The translations under genes were made by a program, and so were the position numbers. 51,386 nucleotides of DNA from Okeania sp. SIO1I7 (GTDB lineage Bacteria; Cyanobacteriota; Cyanobacteriia; Cyanobacteriales; Microcoleaceae), in the NCBI GenBank assembly GCA_010672585.1, contig JAAHGF010000041.1, positions 1-51,386 of the forward strand, read 5' to 3'. The notes under the pieces were generated by a model that ran no database searches, had not been told where the DNA came from, and saw nothing but the letters and a program-made list of their open reading frames with translations. Shown here one piece after another: positions 27,497 to 36,009 of this stretch; the first letter of the stretch is position 1, and each line of letters begins with the position of its first letter.

Positions 27497-28156
27497 ATGA
27501 AAATAGACCAAAATTTTCCTTTTCCTACCGATGTAGAAACAGCGATCGCTCTGCAACAAAAACTCCGTCATCAAGTAATAACTGAAGACCAATTTGGAAC
27601 TATTAAATATGTAGCTGGTATTGATGTTGGTTATAGTGATTCAGATCGGATTACTCAAGCAGCAGTAGCAGTTTTAAGTTTTCCACAATTGGAATTATTA
27701 GAACAGTCTATAGTTAAACGTCCTACTTCTTTTTCTTATGTTCCTGGATTATTATCTTTTCGAGAGATACCTGCTATTTTAGATGCTTTAGAAAAGCTAA
27801 ATATTATTCCTGAATTATTGCTTTGTGATGGTCAAGGATTGATTCATCCTCGTCGATTTGGTATAGCTTGTCATTTGGGAGTTTTAGTTAATATCCCTAG
27901 TATTGGTGTAGCTAAATCTCACTATATTGGTCAACATAATTCTGTTGGTTTAGAAAGGGGTAATTGGCAACCAATAATAGATGAAGAAGAAGTGATTGGT
28001 GCAGTTGTGAGAACTCGTGCTGGAGTTAAGCCAATTTATGTTTCAATTGGTCATAGAATTAGCTTAACAACTGCCATAAATTATGTGTTGAAATGTACTA
28101 CTAAATATCGGTTACCTGAAACAACTCGTTGGGCAGATAAATTAGCTTCTAACTAA
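27497..28156 (+). CDS. nfi: Endonuclease V (deoxyinosine 3'-endonuclease)
   Basis: A DNA repair nuclease that nicks near deoxyinosine and other deaminated bases. 219 residues, normal length. The family motifs are in order: AGIDVGYS (first metal Asp), [16 protein letters not shown] with the catalytic Glu in [25 protein letters not shown] with the second metal Asp in CDGQG, and SIGVAKS. The C-terminal lysine/arginine-rich [15 protein letters not shown] is also characteristic. Start ATG 27497. Monocistronic among repeats. Confidence 0.96.
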   Translation: MKIDQNFPFPTDVETAIALQQKLRHQVITEDQFGTIKYVAGIDVGYSDSDRITQAAVAVLSFPQLELLEQSIVKRPTSFSYVPGLLSFREIPAILDALEKLNIIPELLLCDGQGLIHPRRFGIACHLGVLVNIPSIGVAKSHYIGQHNSVGLERGNWQPIIDEEEVIGAVVRTRAGVKPIYVSIGHRISLTTAINYVLKCTTKYRLPETTRWADKLASN

Positions 28157-28676
28157 GAAGGAAGAAGGAAGAAGGAAGAAGGAAGAAGAAAGAGGGAAGA
28201 AGGAAGAAGTAATATCATGTCTGGTTAAATACTTATAAATAACTATGGAGGAGTCAGGAGAGAAAAAGAAGGAAGAAGGAAGAAGAAAATAACCCAAAAA
28301 ATTGTACAGTAAATTCTAGATTAATGTTGTATAGCTAACGGGATAAATATTTTTTGCTTTTCCCTATCCTGCTCCTTATCTTACCGAATAATTAAGGTTT
28401 AAAGCCTCTTCTTTAAAGGAGAAACAAGCGGTCGAGAGATGGCGAGGTCTCCTAGCCATATCCAATCTACCAAGAGAGAAAAAATTTTCCTTTTAGTGGT
28501 ACTTAGACATTTTTTGATAGGAAAAATGCGTCAAAGTCAGTCTAGACAAAGAAATTACGTCTGCCCATCTATATTTGAGTCTATTTTATGTTTATTTTGT
28601 GTAAGTTCCATTAGTCAATTCTCTCCTTGAAAAGAAGATATAATTATTAATTATTAATTATTAATTATTAATTGTT
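28157..28676. repeat. Simple repeats and an inverted TCTCC/STRR element
   Basis: 28157-28210 is GGAAGAAGGAAGAA repeats. A TAATATCATGTCTGG repeat end lies near 28208. About 28380-28676 is a TCTCC/STRR element in the other orientation: TTACCGAATAATTAAGGTTT, CTTTAAAGGAGAAACAAGCG, a short inner module ending ATCTACC, and then TCTCCTTGAAAAGAAGATAT followed by a TTAATTA array. A 63-codon frame at 28439 lies within it and is not a gene. Confidence 0.65.
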
Positions 28677-28723
28677 AAACTATTTCTACAATTGTTCAAT
28701 CTTTAAATACTAAAAAATCTACT

Positions 28724-29863
28724 GTGGAAGTAAAATATGCTCTTGTTCACGAATGGTTAACACCGAAAGCAACTGGAGGTTCAGAACTGGTTGTTAAGGA
28801 AATTCTCAAACATATTAATGCAGATTTATATGCTTTAATTGATTTCGAGTCAAGCAATCCTGAAAGCTATCTTTATCAACGTAAAATAGGCAAAACATTT
28901 TTACAAAATTTGCCTTTAGCTCGTAACGGAGTACAAAAATATTTACCTCTATTACCAATAGCAATTGAACAATTAGACCTACGAGAATATGATGTGATTT
29001 TATCTTCTTCTCATGCAGTTGCTAAAGCTGTTATTACTACACCTTATCAATTACATATTTGCTATTGTCATACTCCTATGCGTTATGCTTGGGATTTAAC
29101 TTTTGACTATCTCAATAGTAGTAAATTAGGCAAAGGTATCCCTGGAATTTTGACCAGATATATTTTACATAGACTCAGAGAATGGGATGTAGTTTCTGCT
29201 AATCGAGTAGATTATTTTATTGCTAATTCTCAACATACAGCTAGAAGAATATGGCGTTGTTATCGACGTGAAGCTGAGGTGATTTATCCGCCAGTAAATG
29301 TAGAAAAATTTCCTTTTAAATCTCAGAAACAAGATTTTTATCTGACAGTTTGTAGATTAGTGAGTTACAAAAAAGTATCTTTAATTGTTAAAGCTTTTAA
29401 TCAGTTAGGACGAGATTTAATAATTATTGGTGCTGGTGAAGAATTAAATAAATTACGTCATCTTGCTAAACCTAATGTGAAAATTATGGGTTGGCAAACT
29501 GAAGAAGTAGTTACTCAATATATGTCAGAAGCTAAAGGTTTTATTTATGCTGCTTGTGAAGATTTTGGGATGGCTTTAGTAGAGGCACAAGCTTGCGGTA
29601 CGCCAGTTATTGCTTATGGTCTAGGTGGAGCAACAGAAACAGTTTTAGATATGAGAAAATATCCGGATTCGGCAACTGGTTTATTGTTTGCTGAACAGAC
29701 AGAAAAATCATTAATAGAAGCAGTAGAAAAATTTGAAAATTCTCAGGCATATTTTCAGCCGGAAATTCTCAGAAAACACGCCTATAAATTTTCTCCAGAA
29801 GTGTTTCAAAAACGTTACTTAAATTTTGTGGAAAAGTGTTACGAGGGAAAAGGTAATGGGTAA
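28724..29863 (+). CDS. GT4-family glycosyltransferase (group 1)
   Basis: 379 residues, probably transferring a sugar from a nucleotide-sugar donor to a lipid or polysaccharide acceptor at the inner membrane. It has the GT-B layout. The N-terminal acceptor domain opens ALVHEWLTPKATGGSELVVK and has the HTPMRYAWDL motif (seen as CYCHTPMRYAW). The donor domain contains VCRLVSYKKVSLIV, GAGEELNKLRHLA and the E-x7-E motif in CEDFGMALVEAQACGTPVIA. The start is GTG 28724 (MEVKYAL); no better in-frame start is visible. Substrate is unknown. No other polysaccharide genes are next to it. Confidence 0.88.
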   Translation: MEVKYALVHEWLTPKATGGSELVVKEILKHINADLYALIDFESSNPESYLYQRKIGKTFLQNLPLARNGVQKYLPLLPIAIEQLDLREYDVILSSSHAVAKAVITTPYQLHICYCHTPMRYAWDLTFDYLNSSKLGKGIPGILTRYILHRLREWDVVSANRVDYFIANSQHTARRIWRCYRREAEVIYPPVNVEKFPFKSQKQDFYLTVCRLVSYKKVSLIVKAFNQLGRDLIIIGAGEELNKLRHLAKPNVKIMGWQTEEVVTQYMSEAKGFIYAACEDFGMALVEAQACGTPVIAYGLGGATETVLDMRKYPDSATGLLFAEQTEKSLIEAVEKFENSQAYFQPEILRKHAYKFSPEVFQKRYLNFVEKCYEGKGNG

Positions 29864-30103
29864 CGAGCAAAATATTTATTATCATAAAAATCAAATTAGA
29901 GACTGTTGGTCATTTCAGTTATCAGTTATCAGTTATCAGTTATCAGTACCTCTGCAATAAGGAGGCAAGAAAATACGGAATTCTCTTTTTTTTCCCTTAA
30001 AAGGGGGGGCTTTAGACCACGATTTTTGGGTAAAATAACTATTAAGAAACTTGTTGTTCGACTCCTATTGCACAAATTTGCTTTTGAATCAAAAATAGAA
30101 AAA

Positions 30104-30520
30104 ATGGCAGCAAAAGATATTTTCCATGAAGCTGTAAAACGAGCTTTAGAGAAAGACCAATGGATTATTACCAAAGATCCACTAGAATTAGAATGGGAAG
30201 AAGTTCTAGTTAAGATTGATTTAGGTGCAGAAAGATTAATTGCTGCTAATAGAGGCAACGAAAAAATTGCTGTGGAAATTAAGATCTTTGTCAGTATATC
30301 TGCTCTCAGTAGTTTTCATACTGCTTTAGGTCAGTTTTTGAACTACCGCATTATGCTAGAAGTGAATGACCCAGAAAGGTTGCTTTATCTAGCAGTTCCT
30401 GTTGAAGCTTATCAAACTTTCTTTCAGAGTCGTTTAGCTCAGGTGGTAATTAAGCGTTATCAACTTAAACTTATTATTTACAAACCCAAAACGGAGGAAA
30501 TTATTCAATGGATAAGTTAG
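30104..30520 (+). CDS. xisH: XisH-family protein (element excision controlling factor-like)
   Basis: I use ATG 30104 (MAAKDIFHEAVKRAL); the longer frame from 29906 is repeat DNA. 138 residues, which equals the reconstructed length of the second copy at 34916-35459. Key segments: DQWIITKDPL, GAERLIAA, the EKIAVEIKIF motif (a PD-(D/E)xK-type core) and a C-terminal KLIIYKPKTEEIIQWI. XisH and XisI were first described as needed for excision of the fdxN element in Anabaena. They occur widely in cyanobacteria without that element, usually as adjacent pairs of unknown role. It overlaps xisI by 13 bases. Confidence 0.88.
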   Translation: MAAKDIFHEAVKRALEKDQWIITKDPLELEWEEVLVKIDLGAERLIAANRGNEKIAVEIKIFVSISALSSFHTALGQFLNYRIMLEVNDPERLLYLAVPVEAYQTFFQSRLAQVVIKRYQLKLIIYKPKTEEIIQWIS

Positions 30521-30843
30521 AAAATTATCGTTCCTGCATTGAAATTTTGTTAGAAAAGTATGCTCAATTTCAAACTGAAAATAAAGAGGTAGAAAATCAA
30601 CTATTTTTTGACCCAATACGAAATCATTATCAATTTATGCGAGTAGGTTGGAAAGATTTAGAACGAATTTATTATACCGTTTTACATTTTGATATTAAAG
30701 ATGGAAAAATTTGGCTTCAGCAAAATGCAACGGAGAGTGATGTTGGTCAATAATTAATAGAAATGGGCGTTGATAAAGAGGATATTGTATTAGGGCTACA
30801 TCCACCTTATAAGCGTCCTTATACAGGCTATGGTGTTGCTTAA
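30508..30843 (+). pseudogene. xisI: xisI interrupted by an in-frame stop codon
   Basis: ATG 30508 opens MDKLENYRSCIEILLEKYA, typical XisI. The frame hits TAA at 30751-30753 after ESDVGQ. Read past that stop, it continues LIEMGVDKEDIVLGLHPPYK and RPYTGYGVA to TAA 30841-30843, which is exactly the XisI C-terminal motif (compare LIEKGVPAQDIVLAYHPPNL in the intact copy at 34590-34928). Total would be 111 codons. CAA-TAA suggests a CAA-to-TAA point mutation, so the gene is a fresh pseudogene or makes an 81-residue truncated protein. Confidence 0.9.
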
Positions 30844-30894
30844 ATAACCACCTAAAATACACCTAAAATAGAACAAAATTGATAATAATTGACT

Positions 30895-31476
30895 ATGAGA
30901 ACTGTTTTAGATTTAAAACCATTAATTACATTAACAAAAGAAGATTTTTATCAACTTTGTCAAGTTAATCCAGAGGTATCATTAGAACTTAGTCGTAATG
31001 GAGAATTGATTATTATGTCACCTGTAGGTGGAGAAAGTGGTAATCAAGAGGCTAATTTAATTGCTGATGTTATTATTTGGAATCGAAAAACTCAGTTAGG
31101 ATGTGTATTTAGCTCCTCAACAATATTTAATTTACCTGGTGGTGGTAGTCGCTCTCCTGATGTCTCATGGGTAAAACGAGAAAAATGGGAAGCTTTAACT
31201 GTCGATGAAAGGAAAAAGTTTCCGCCTATTTGTCCTGATTTTGTGATTGAATTACGCTCTCCTAGCGTTTGCGCAGCATTCCGCAGGAATAGATTAAAAC
31301 CTCTACAAGAAAAAATGAAAGAATATTTAGATTGTGGTTTGAGATTAGGATGGTTAATTAATCCTCAAGATAAAACTGTAGAAATTTATCGCCCTCAAAA
31401 ACCTGTGGAAATATTAACTTTACCTATATCTTTATCTGGAGAAGATGTTTTACCTGGATTTAATTTATTAATCTAA
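30895..31476 (+). CDS. Uma2-family (DUF820) putative restriction-like endonuclease
   Basis: 193 residues from ATG 30895 (an in-frame TTG two codons upstream is less likely). Uma2 proteins have a PD-(D/E)xK nuclease fold and are hugely expanded in cyanobacteria; their role is unknown. The core residues are visible in LELSRNGELIIMSPVGGESG, GGSRSPDVSWV and PDFVIELRSPS, with C-terminal LRLGWLINPQDKTVEIYRP. An odd stretch, VCAAFRRNR, follows ELRSPS, where the family normally continues directly to LKPLQEKM. It is encoded by TTTGCGCAGCATTCCGCAGG, a repeat found elsewhere in the window, so this is an in-frame repeat insertion. Confidence 0.85.
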   Translation: MRTVLDLKPLITLTKEDFYQLCQVNPEVSLELSRNGELIIMSPVGGESGNQEANLIADVIIWNRKTQLGCVFSSSTIFNLPGGGSRSPDVSWVKREKWEALTVDERKKFPPICPDFVIELRSPSVCAAFRRNRLKPLQEKMKEYLDCGLRLGWLINPQDKTVEIYRPQKPVEILTLPISLSGEDVLPGFNLLI

Positions 31477-31830
31477 GCATTCAGCGGTCAGCTATCAGCT
31501 ATTAGCTAGTCATTTCAGTTATCAGTTATCAGTTATCAAAATAATATGGGTCTAAAACCCCGCCTTTTAAGGCACAATATTTTTGGAGAGTTGCTCAAAA
31601 TCCCCGTTAAAAAAATAACTTCTGACTTCCCCTCCTGGGAGGGGGAGGGGCGAGGGGTGGGTTGACTTCTGACTTTTGACTTCGTTAACAGTACCTCTGT
31701 AATAAGGAGGCTTGAAATACGGAATTATCTTTTTTTTATACCTTTAAAAGGGGAGGCGCATACCCACAATTTATCGGTAAGATTTTATTAAAACAAAATC
31801 TTGTAAATTTATTAGTTTTTGATGAAAAAG
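31477..31830. repeat. Repeat mosaic between Uma2 gene and methyltransferase gene
   Basis: Starts, directly after the stop codon, with one end of the GTAAGCATT MITE family (TAAGCATTCAGCGGTCAGCT). Then come TCAGTTATCAGTTATC repeats, a CCCCTCCTGGGAGGGGGAGG repeat (31628-31655), GTTAACAGTACCTCTGTAAT and a partial TCTCC-family right part ending TTATCGGTAA (about 31727-31782). No gene seen. Confidence 0.6.
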
Positions 31831-32682
31831 TTACAGATTTGGTTTGAGATAAAACCATTTCATAATTGTTGGACGCCCTTCTGATAATAGTCGTCTGCGA
31901 TCGAGTAATCCGTAATCTTGTAATTCCTCATAACAGTAAGAACAATTTGCCTTGATAACATGGCTTATACTTTCAATAACAGTGATCGAATGAGTATCAG
32001 AAAAGCATTTTCGCAATGTAGAGGAAATACTAGGATCAATAAAATCATGTATTTCAATTAATAAATCACAGTTCGCGAAGAAGGAAACATCTTGTTGCGT
32101 AAATAGTTGTTTTTCATAGCCCTCACAATCACTAATAATCAGAGCTTTTTTTGTAAATGGAATACTTTTAAGGGTATTTATATCACAGAAAGATCCAGTA
32201 GTTACTCTATCAGCTACATTGTTAATTTGAGCCATTTGTCTACATAAATCTATTGCTTGACTCTTTATATCATATGCAAAGACTCTAGCAGTTGGTATTC
32301 GCATTGCTAAACCAACTGCATAATATCCTTCTGCACATCCTATATCAACTATTTCACTATAATCCGTGTTACATATTTTGCCTATAATTTGATGAAGTTC
32401 TGATTCATATGAACCTACAATTTTAGGGATTAAAGCACTACCAACTGATTTCTGGTCAGGATATTTCATCCCTTTAAAAGGACCGTTTTTAACGATTAAA
32501 TCAGGAGATATTGATAAAACTTCATCTTTATGATTAACAACCTGTTTACAGTTTGGTTCTTGTAAAATAATCCTTTCAGACTTAATAAATTCCGAAGCCC
32601 TAACTACAGTATTATAAAGTATTCTCCAACCAATATCATTTTGGAGAATTTGGGAAACAATATTTTTGAAAAAATATTTCAT
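31831..32682 (-). CDS. SAM-dependent methyltransferase-like protein
   Basis: 283 residues, ATG at 32682. The Rossmann-fold SAM motif I is clear, IVDIGCAEGYYAVGLA (about 110-126). It is followed by motif II, ARVFAYDIKSQAIDLC, and a motif IV-like KALIISDCEGYEKQLF, reminiscent of FkbM-type proteins. No membrane segment. Substrate unknown. A glycosyltransferase lies 2 kb away, but there is no operon link. Flanked by repeats. Confidence 0.82.
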   Translation of the reverse strand: MKYFFKNIVSQILQNDIGWRILYNTVVRASEFIKSERIILQEPNCKQVVNHKDEVLSISPDLIVKNGPFKGMKYPDQKSVGSALIPKIVGSYESELHQIIGKICNTDYSEIVDIGCAEGYYAVGLAMRIPTARVFAYDIKSQAIDLCRQMAQINNVADRVTTGSFCDINTLKSIPFTKKALIISDCEGYEKQLFTQQDVSFFANCDLLIEIHDFIDPSISSTLRKCFSDTHSITVIESISHVIKANCSYCYEELQDYGLLDRRRLLSEGRPTIMKWFYLKPNL

Positions 32683-32848
32683 AATTTGATCTTTTATGAC
32701 ATAGTGATTTGAACTTTAACTACTTTATCATAAATTGGTCTAATGCTAATGCTAGAGAAGCTGTTACGAAGTGCCAACTCCAATTTCACAATTTTTAGTT
32801 ATTTTTTAAACTGTTTTGATAACGTACTTTCTGCACAATTTTGCAAAT

Positions 32849-33302
32849 TTATTCTGTTATTAATTGATTAGGATCGGGGTTAGTTGCTTCAACTCGTCGC
32901 TCCCATTCATTCCAGTCAAAACCTTTTTTAATCTTCTGAAAAACTAAGCTATCGTAAGCATTCAGCAGTCAGCTATCAGCCATCAGCTATTACTGTTAGT
33001 TTACGATAAAAGCAATATTTAATTGTTTTACTACAAAAGTTAGTTCCCTTGTCCTCAAAGTCAGTTGTTAATTTAAACACTGTCCTATATGAGAGAGTCT
33101 TGTTGCTGTTAACGCAGTTCCTCCGAAGGAGGCTAGCTGACAGCTAATAGCTGTTTGCGCAGCAGTCCGCAGGAAATACTTACAAGCTATCTTCTGTCAT
33201 TGTAATTTTATAGCGATCGCCTGGAGTAAGTTGCTGTTGAATTTCCGCAGGAATTTTTAACTGTCTGTCTGGGGTAAAATGAACTATAATTTCTCGTTTC
33301 AT
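32849..33302 (-). pseudogene. AbrB/SpoVT-like antitoxin gene split by a MITE
   Basis: From ATG 33302 the frame reads MKREIIVHFTPDRQLKIPAE and continues through a DRYKITMTEDSL segment, the AbrB/MazE-type swapped-hairpin pattern. It then stops in the MITE after 40 residues. Past the MITE the DNA continues the same protein: KKGFDWNEWERRVEATNPD and NQLITE, ending at 32849. Removing the 230-bp element and one 8-bp target copy restores an exact 72-codon frame. Family knowledge suggests a VapB/AbrB-type antitoxin; no toxin gene is adjacent. Confidence 0.85.
32954..33183. mobile_element. GTAAGCATT-family MITE, 230 bp, with 8-bp target duplication
   Basis: Ends GTAAGCATTCAGCAGTCAGC and (complement of the right end) GTAAGTATTTCCTGCGGACT. 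Flanked by AAGCTATC at 32946-32953 and 33184-33191. No transposase frame. It disrupts the AbrB-like gene. Relatives: 26198-26413 and 48516-48689, plus single ends near 13660 and 31474. Confidence 0.93.
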
Positions 33303-33452
33303 AGATACTTTTAGTTGTTGATTTTATAATAATTATTGTGTCTCAGAAACTATTATTATTGTCAAATATGACAAGGGATTTTGTACCTCACGCTTTTTGG
33401 AAATTGCTATAATATTTTTAATAATTCAAATGTTCTTAAGGGAAAAATTACT

Positions 33453-34385
33453 ATGGATTTTGTTAGTCCCAAAGTTGATTATGCTTTTAAAAAAATATTT
33501 GGTTCCGAGGAAAGCACAGAAATTTTAATCAGTTTCCTAAATGCCATAATTTATAATGGAGAAAAAACAATTGAGTCTTTAAGGATTATTAACCCCTTTA
33601 ATCAGGGTCAAGTAATCAGTTTAAAGGATACCTATTTAGATATAAAAGCAGTTTTATTTGATGGTTCGGTTGTAGTTATTGAAATGCAAGTAGCATCGAT
33701 GACTGGTTTTAGTAAGCGAGTCATGTACAATTTAATTAAAGGTTATGGCAACCAGTTAAAAACAGGAGATGATTATCTTCTACTACGTCCGGCAATAGTA
33801 GTAACGATTATAGACTTTATCTTCTTTAAAGACAAAAAAGTAGTAGATGTAATTAATTCTTTTGTGTTTAAACATGAAGATAAAAACTGGAAATATCCCG
33901 ATGTAGAATTGCGACTAATATTTGTGGAGTTACCGAAGTTTAAAAAAACTTTGGCCGAGTTAGAAACTTTGACAGAGAAGTGGATTTTCTTTCTTAAAGA
34001 AGCTGCTCGCTTAGATTATATTCCAGAGAATTTGGGAGTAGTTGCAGAAATTGAACAAGCTTTAAACATTGCTAATAAAATTAACATGACACCAGAAGAG
34101 TTAGAAATGGTTGAACGTCGGGCCATAGCATTGCAGGATGAAAGAGGACGAATAGCTTATGCAGAAGCTAAAGGAGAAGCTACAGGAGAAGTAAGAGGAC
34201 GTCTATCTGAAGCGATCGCTTTTGTTATGCGTTTACTGAAAAAAAGATTTAAAGATATTCCCACTTCAATAAATAATCAAATTGAAGATTTACCTGTTGA
34301 AGAGTTGGAAAGTTTAGGAGAAGATTTGTTAGATTTCAACAGTCTAGAAGATTTGGAGAGTTGGTTAAATTCTCGCAACCCCTGA
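33453..34385 (+). CDS. Rpn/PD-(D/E)XK nuclease family putative transposase
   Basis: 310 residues. I chose ATG 33453 (MDFVSPKVDYAFKKIFGSEE), because this is the conserved opening of the family; the longer frame from 33381 is intergenic repeat. Members (PDDEXK_2, RpnC/YhgA-like) are nuclease-fold proteins linked to recA-independent recombination or called transposases. The core is TYLDIKAVLFDGSVVVIEMQ (D...ExQ type). A charged helical region rich in E, A and K with GEATGEVRGRLSEA precedes a C-terminal DUF4351-like helical segment (LKKRFKDIPTSINNQIEDLP). Intact. It is the only plausible mobile-element enzyme here, but nothing ties it to the MITEs. Confidence 0.88.
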   Translation: MDFVSPKVDYAFKKIFGSEESTEILISFLNAIIYNGEKTIESLRIINPFNQGQVISLKDTYLDIKAVLFDGSVVVIEMQVASMTGFSKRVMYNLIKGYGNQLKTGDDYLLLRPAIVVTIIDFIFFKDKKVVDVINSFVFKHEDKNWKYPDVELRLIFVELPKFKKTLAELETLTEKWIFFLKEAARLDYIPENLGVVAEIEQALNIANKINMTPEELEMVERRAIALQDERGRIAYAEAKGEATGEVRGRLSEAIAFVMRLLKKRFKDIPTSINNQIEDLPVEELESLGEDLLDFNSLEDLESWLNSRNP

Positions 34386-34501
34386 AAAGTTAAAAGTCAA
34401 AAGTCAAAAGTCAAAAGTTAAAAGTAAGATTTGATAGGTTCAAAACTTTCAATTCAAAAGTCAAATTATAAAAAGATGAAAAAGATGGCATACTCCTCAA
34501 G

Positions 34502-34551
34502 AGTCATCTTAAGATGACTTAAATTATTAGCCAAGGATTGAAATCCTTGGC
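34502..34551. terminator. Two back-to-back palindromes between convergent genes
   Basis: AGTCATCTTAAGATGACT (34502-34519) is a perfect 18-bp palindrome. GCCAAGGATT-ga-AATCCTTGGC (34530-34551) is a perfect 10-bp stem. They lie between the Rpn gene (+) and xisI (-). Neither has a long T-run, so bidirectional transcription end or mRNA stabiliser is an inference. Confidence 0.45.
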
Positions 34552-34589
34552 GAGTTTGGCGAGCCATATCATCCGCTTTACAATAATAG

Positions 34590-34928
34590 TTAATTTTGGG
34601 CAAATTCTGTATATTTCCTCAGATTAGGTGGATGATATGCTAAAACAATATCTTGTGCTGGAACTCCTTTTTCTATTAATTGGTCGGCGATCGCTTCTTC
34701 AATCCCATCATGTTGTACCCAGATTTTTCCATCAATAATATCGACATGAATAGCACAACCATAAATTCTGGTATTGTTATTTTTCCACCCTAAATTAACA
34801 AGTTGATAGTGGTCTCTTTCACAGTCAAAAACAGTTTGACTTTTGATTGGGTCATTAGGAGAACGTAACTTAGCCCTTGCTATTAGTAATTCCTGAATTA
34901 ATTGACGATATAAATCTAATTTATCCAT
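34590..34928 (-). CDS. xisI: XisI-family protein (intact copy)
   Basis: 112 residues, normal for XisI. It opens MDKLDLYRQLIQELLIARAK. The middle YQLVNLGWKNNNTRIYGCAI and the tail GVPAQDIVLAYHPPNLRKYT are the family signature. It overlaps the 3' end of the upstream xisH by 13 bases, exactly as in the pair at 30104-30843. Its xisH partner is broken, so this XisI may now be orphaned. HIP1 octamers lie in and beside the gene. Confidence 0.9.
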   Translation of the reverse strand: MDKLDLYRQLIQELLIARAKLRSPNDPIKSQTVFDCERDHYQLVNLGWKNNNTRIYGCAIHVDIIDGKIWVQHDGIEEAIADQLIEKGVPAQDIVLAYHPPNLRKYTEFAQN

Positions 34929-35459
34929 TGAGCGATCGCCTCCTTTTCAACATCATAAATAATTAAGGGAATTTGGTTATGATGAATTACAGTTTGAATA
35001 AATGGATACTTGAAAAACCGTTTATAAATATCTAAAGGAACTGCTAAATACAATCGTCTTTCTGATTCTTGTTCTTCCAAAGCAATACGATAATTAATGA
35101 ATTGCCCGACTGCAGTATGAAATTCAGAAATTGTTGAAGCTGCCAAAAAAGTTTTAATTTCAACAGCAATTTTTTCATCATCTTTTGTTGCAGCAATTAA
35201 CCTTTCTGTACCTAAACCAATATAAAAATCAACAAATCCTAAATCAATACTATAGGGGTCTTCAATAATTAATAATTAATAATTAATAATTAATAATTAC
35301 CTCTCCTTGAAAAGAAGAGGATTGACTAAAAGGAAATTTTTTTCTTGTTTCTCCTTTAAAGGAGAGCCTTCAAGCCTTAATTATTCGGTGAGTAATTATC
35401 CAACCCTGATTCTCAAGAGCAGTTCTAACAAGCTGATGAAAAATATCTTTTGCAGGCAT
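34916..35459 (-). pseudogene. xisH: xisH split by a 127-bp repeat element
   Basis: The first 24 codons (35459 down to 35388) read MPAKDIFHQLVRTALENQGW and IITH. The gene resumes at 35260 with DPYSIDLGFVDFYIGLGTER and runs to 34916. Excising 35261-35387 gives a 138-residue protein, the same length as the intact copy. 127 bp is not a multiple of three, so the present gene is frame-shifted and also meets stops. A 76-codon downstream frame from 35146 is only a fragment of it. Confidence 0.93.
35261..35387. mobile_element. TCTCC/STRR element, minimal form, inserted in xisH
   Basis: AATAATT heptamers (35264-35297), then ACCTCTCCTTGAAAAGAAGA, GGATTGACTAAAAGG, CTCCTTTAAAGGAGAGCCTT and TTAATTATTCG. 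Because both flanks are known coding sequence, this copy defines the element limits: the heptamer array is part of the inserted unit. No clear target duplication. Confidence 0.85.
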
Positions 35460-35472
35460 TGTACCGTTTTAG

Positions 35473-36009
35473 GGAAGTTAAAATTCAAAAGTCAAAAGTA
35501 AGATTTTATAGGCTCAAAACTTTGACTGATAACTGATAACTGATTTGTTGGGTTGCGCTGGCGCTTAACCCAACCTACAATAGAATCAATTTTTAAATTA
35601 ATTATCATTATGTCGGTGCAAAACCAAACAAAACTTAATCAACCATCTTTAGAAAAACATCTAAAAAATTACTTTGGTTATGATTCATTTCGCCCTGGGC
35701 AAAAACAAATTATTGAAACAGCACTTCAACAAACAGTTTCACGGAAGTTAAAAGTCAAAATTCAAAAGTCAAAAGTAAGATTTTATAGGCTCAAAACTTT
35801 GACTGATAACTGATAACTGATTTGTTGGGTTGCGCTGGCGCTTAACCCAACCTACAATAGAATCAATTTTTAAATTAATTATCATTATGTCGGTGCAAAA
35901 TCAAACAAAACTTAATCAACCATCTTTAGAAAAACATCTAAAAAATTACTTTGGTTATGATTCATTTCGCCCTGGGCAAAAACAAATTATTGAAACAGCA
36001 CTTCAACAA
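35473..36009. repeat. Tandem duplication of the recQ upstream region and 5' end
   Basis: The segment from GGAAGTTAAAATTC (35473) to CTTCAACAAA (35734) is repeated from 35743 to about 36009, offset 270-277 bp (a 7-bp length change in a simple repeat). Only a few bases differ (for example CCAAAC versus TCAAAC after GTGCAAAA), so the event is recent. Confidence 0.95.
35610..35813 (+). pseudogene. Truncated duplicate of the recQ 5' end
   Basis: Reads MSVQNQTKLNQPSLEKHLKN and on to IIETALQQ, identical to RecQ residues 1-41. It then leaves the recQ sequence at TVSRKLKVKIQ and stops at 35813. A by-product of the tandem duplication; it carries its own copy of the recQ upstream region. Confidence 0.9.

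Noticed and set aside
33381-33452. Longer N-terminus for the Rpn-family protein
   Set aside because: The extra residues come from intergenic repeat (GTACCTCACGCTTTTTGG), and the family begins at MDFVSPKVDYAF.
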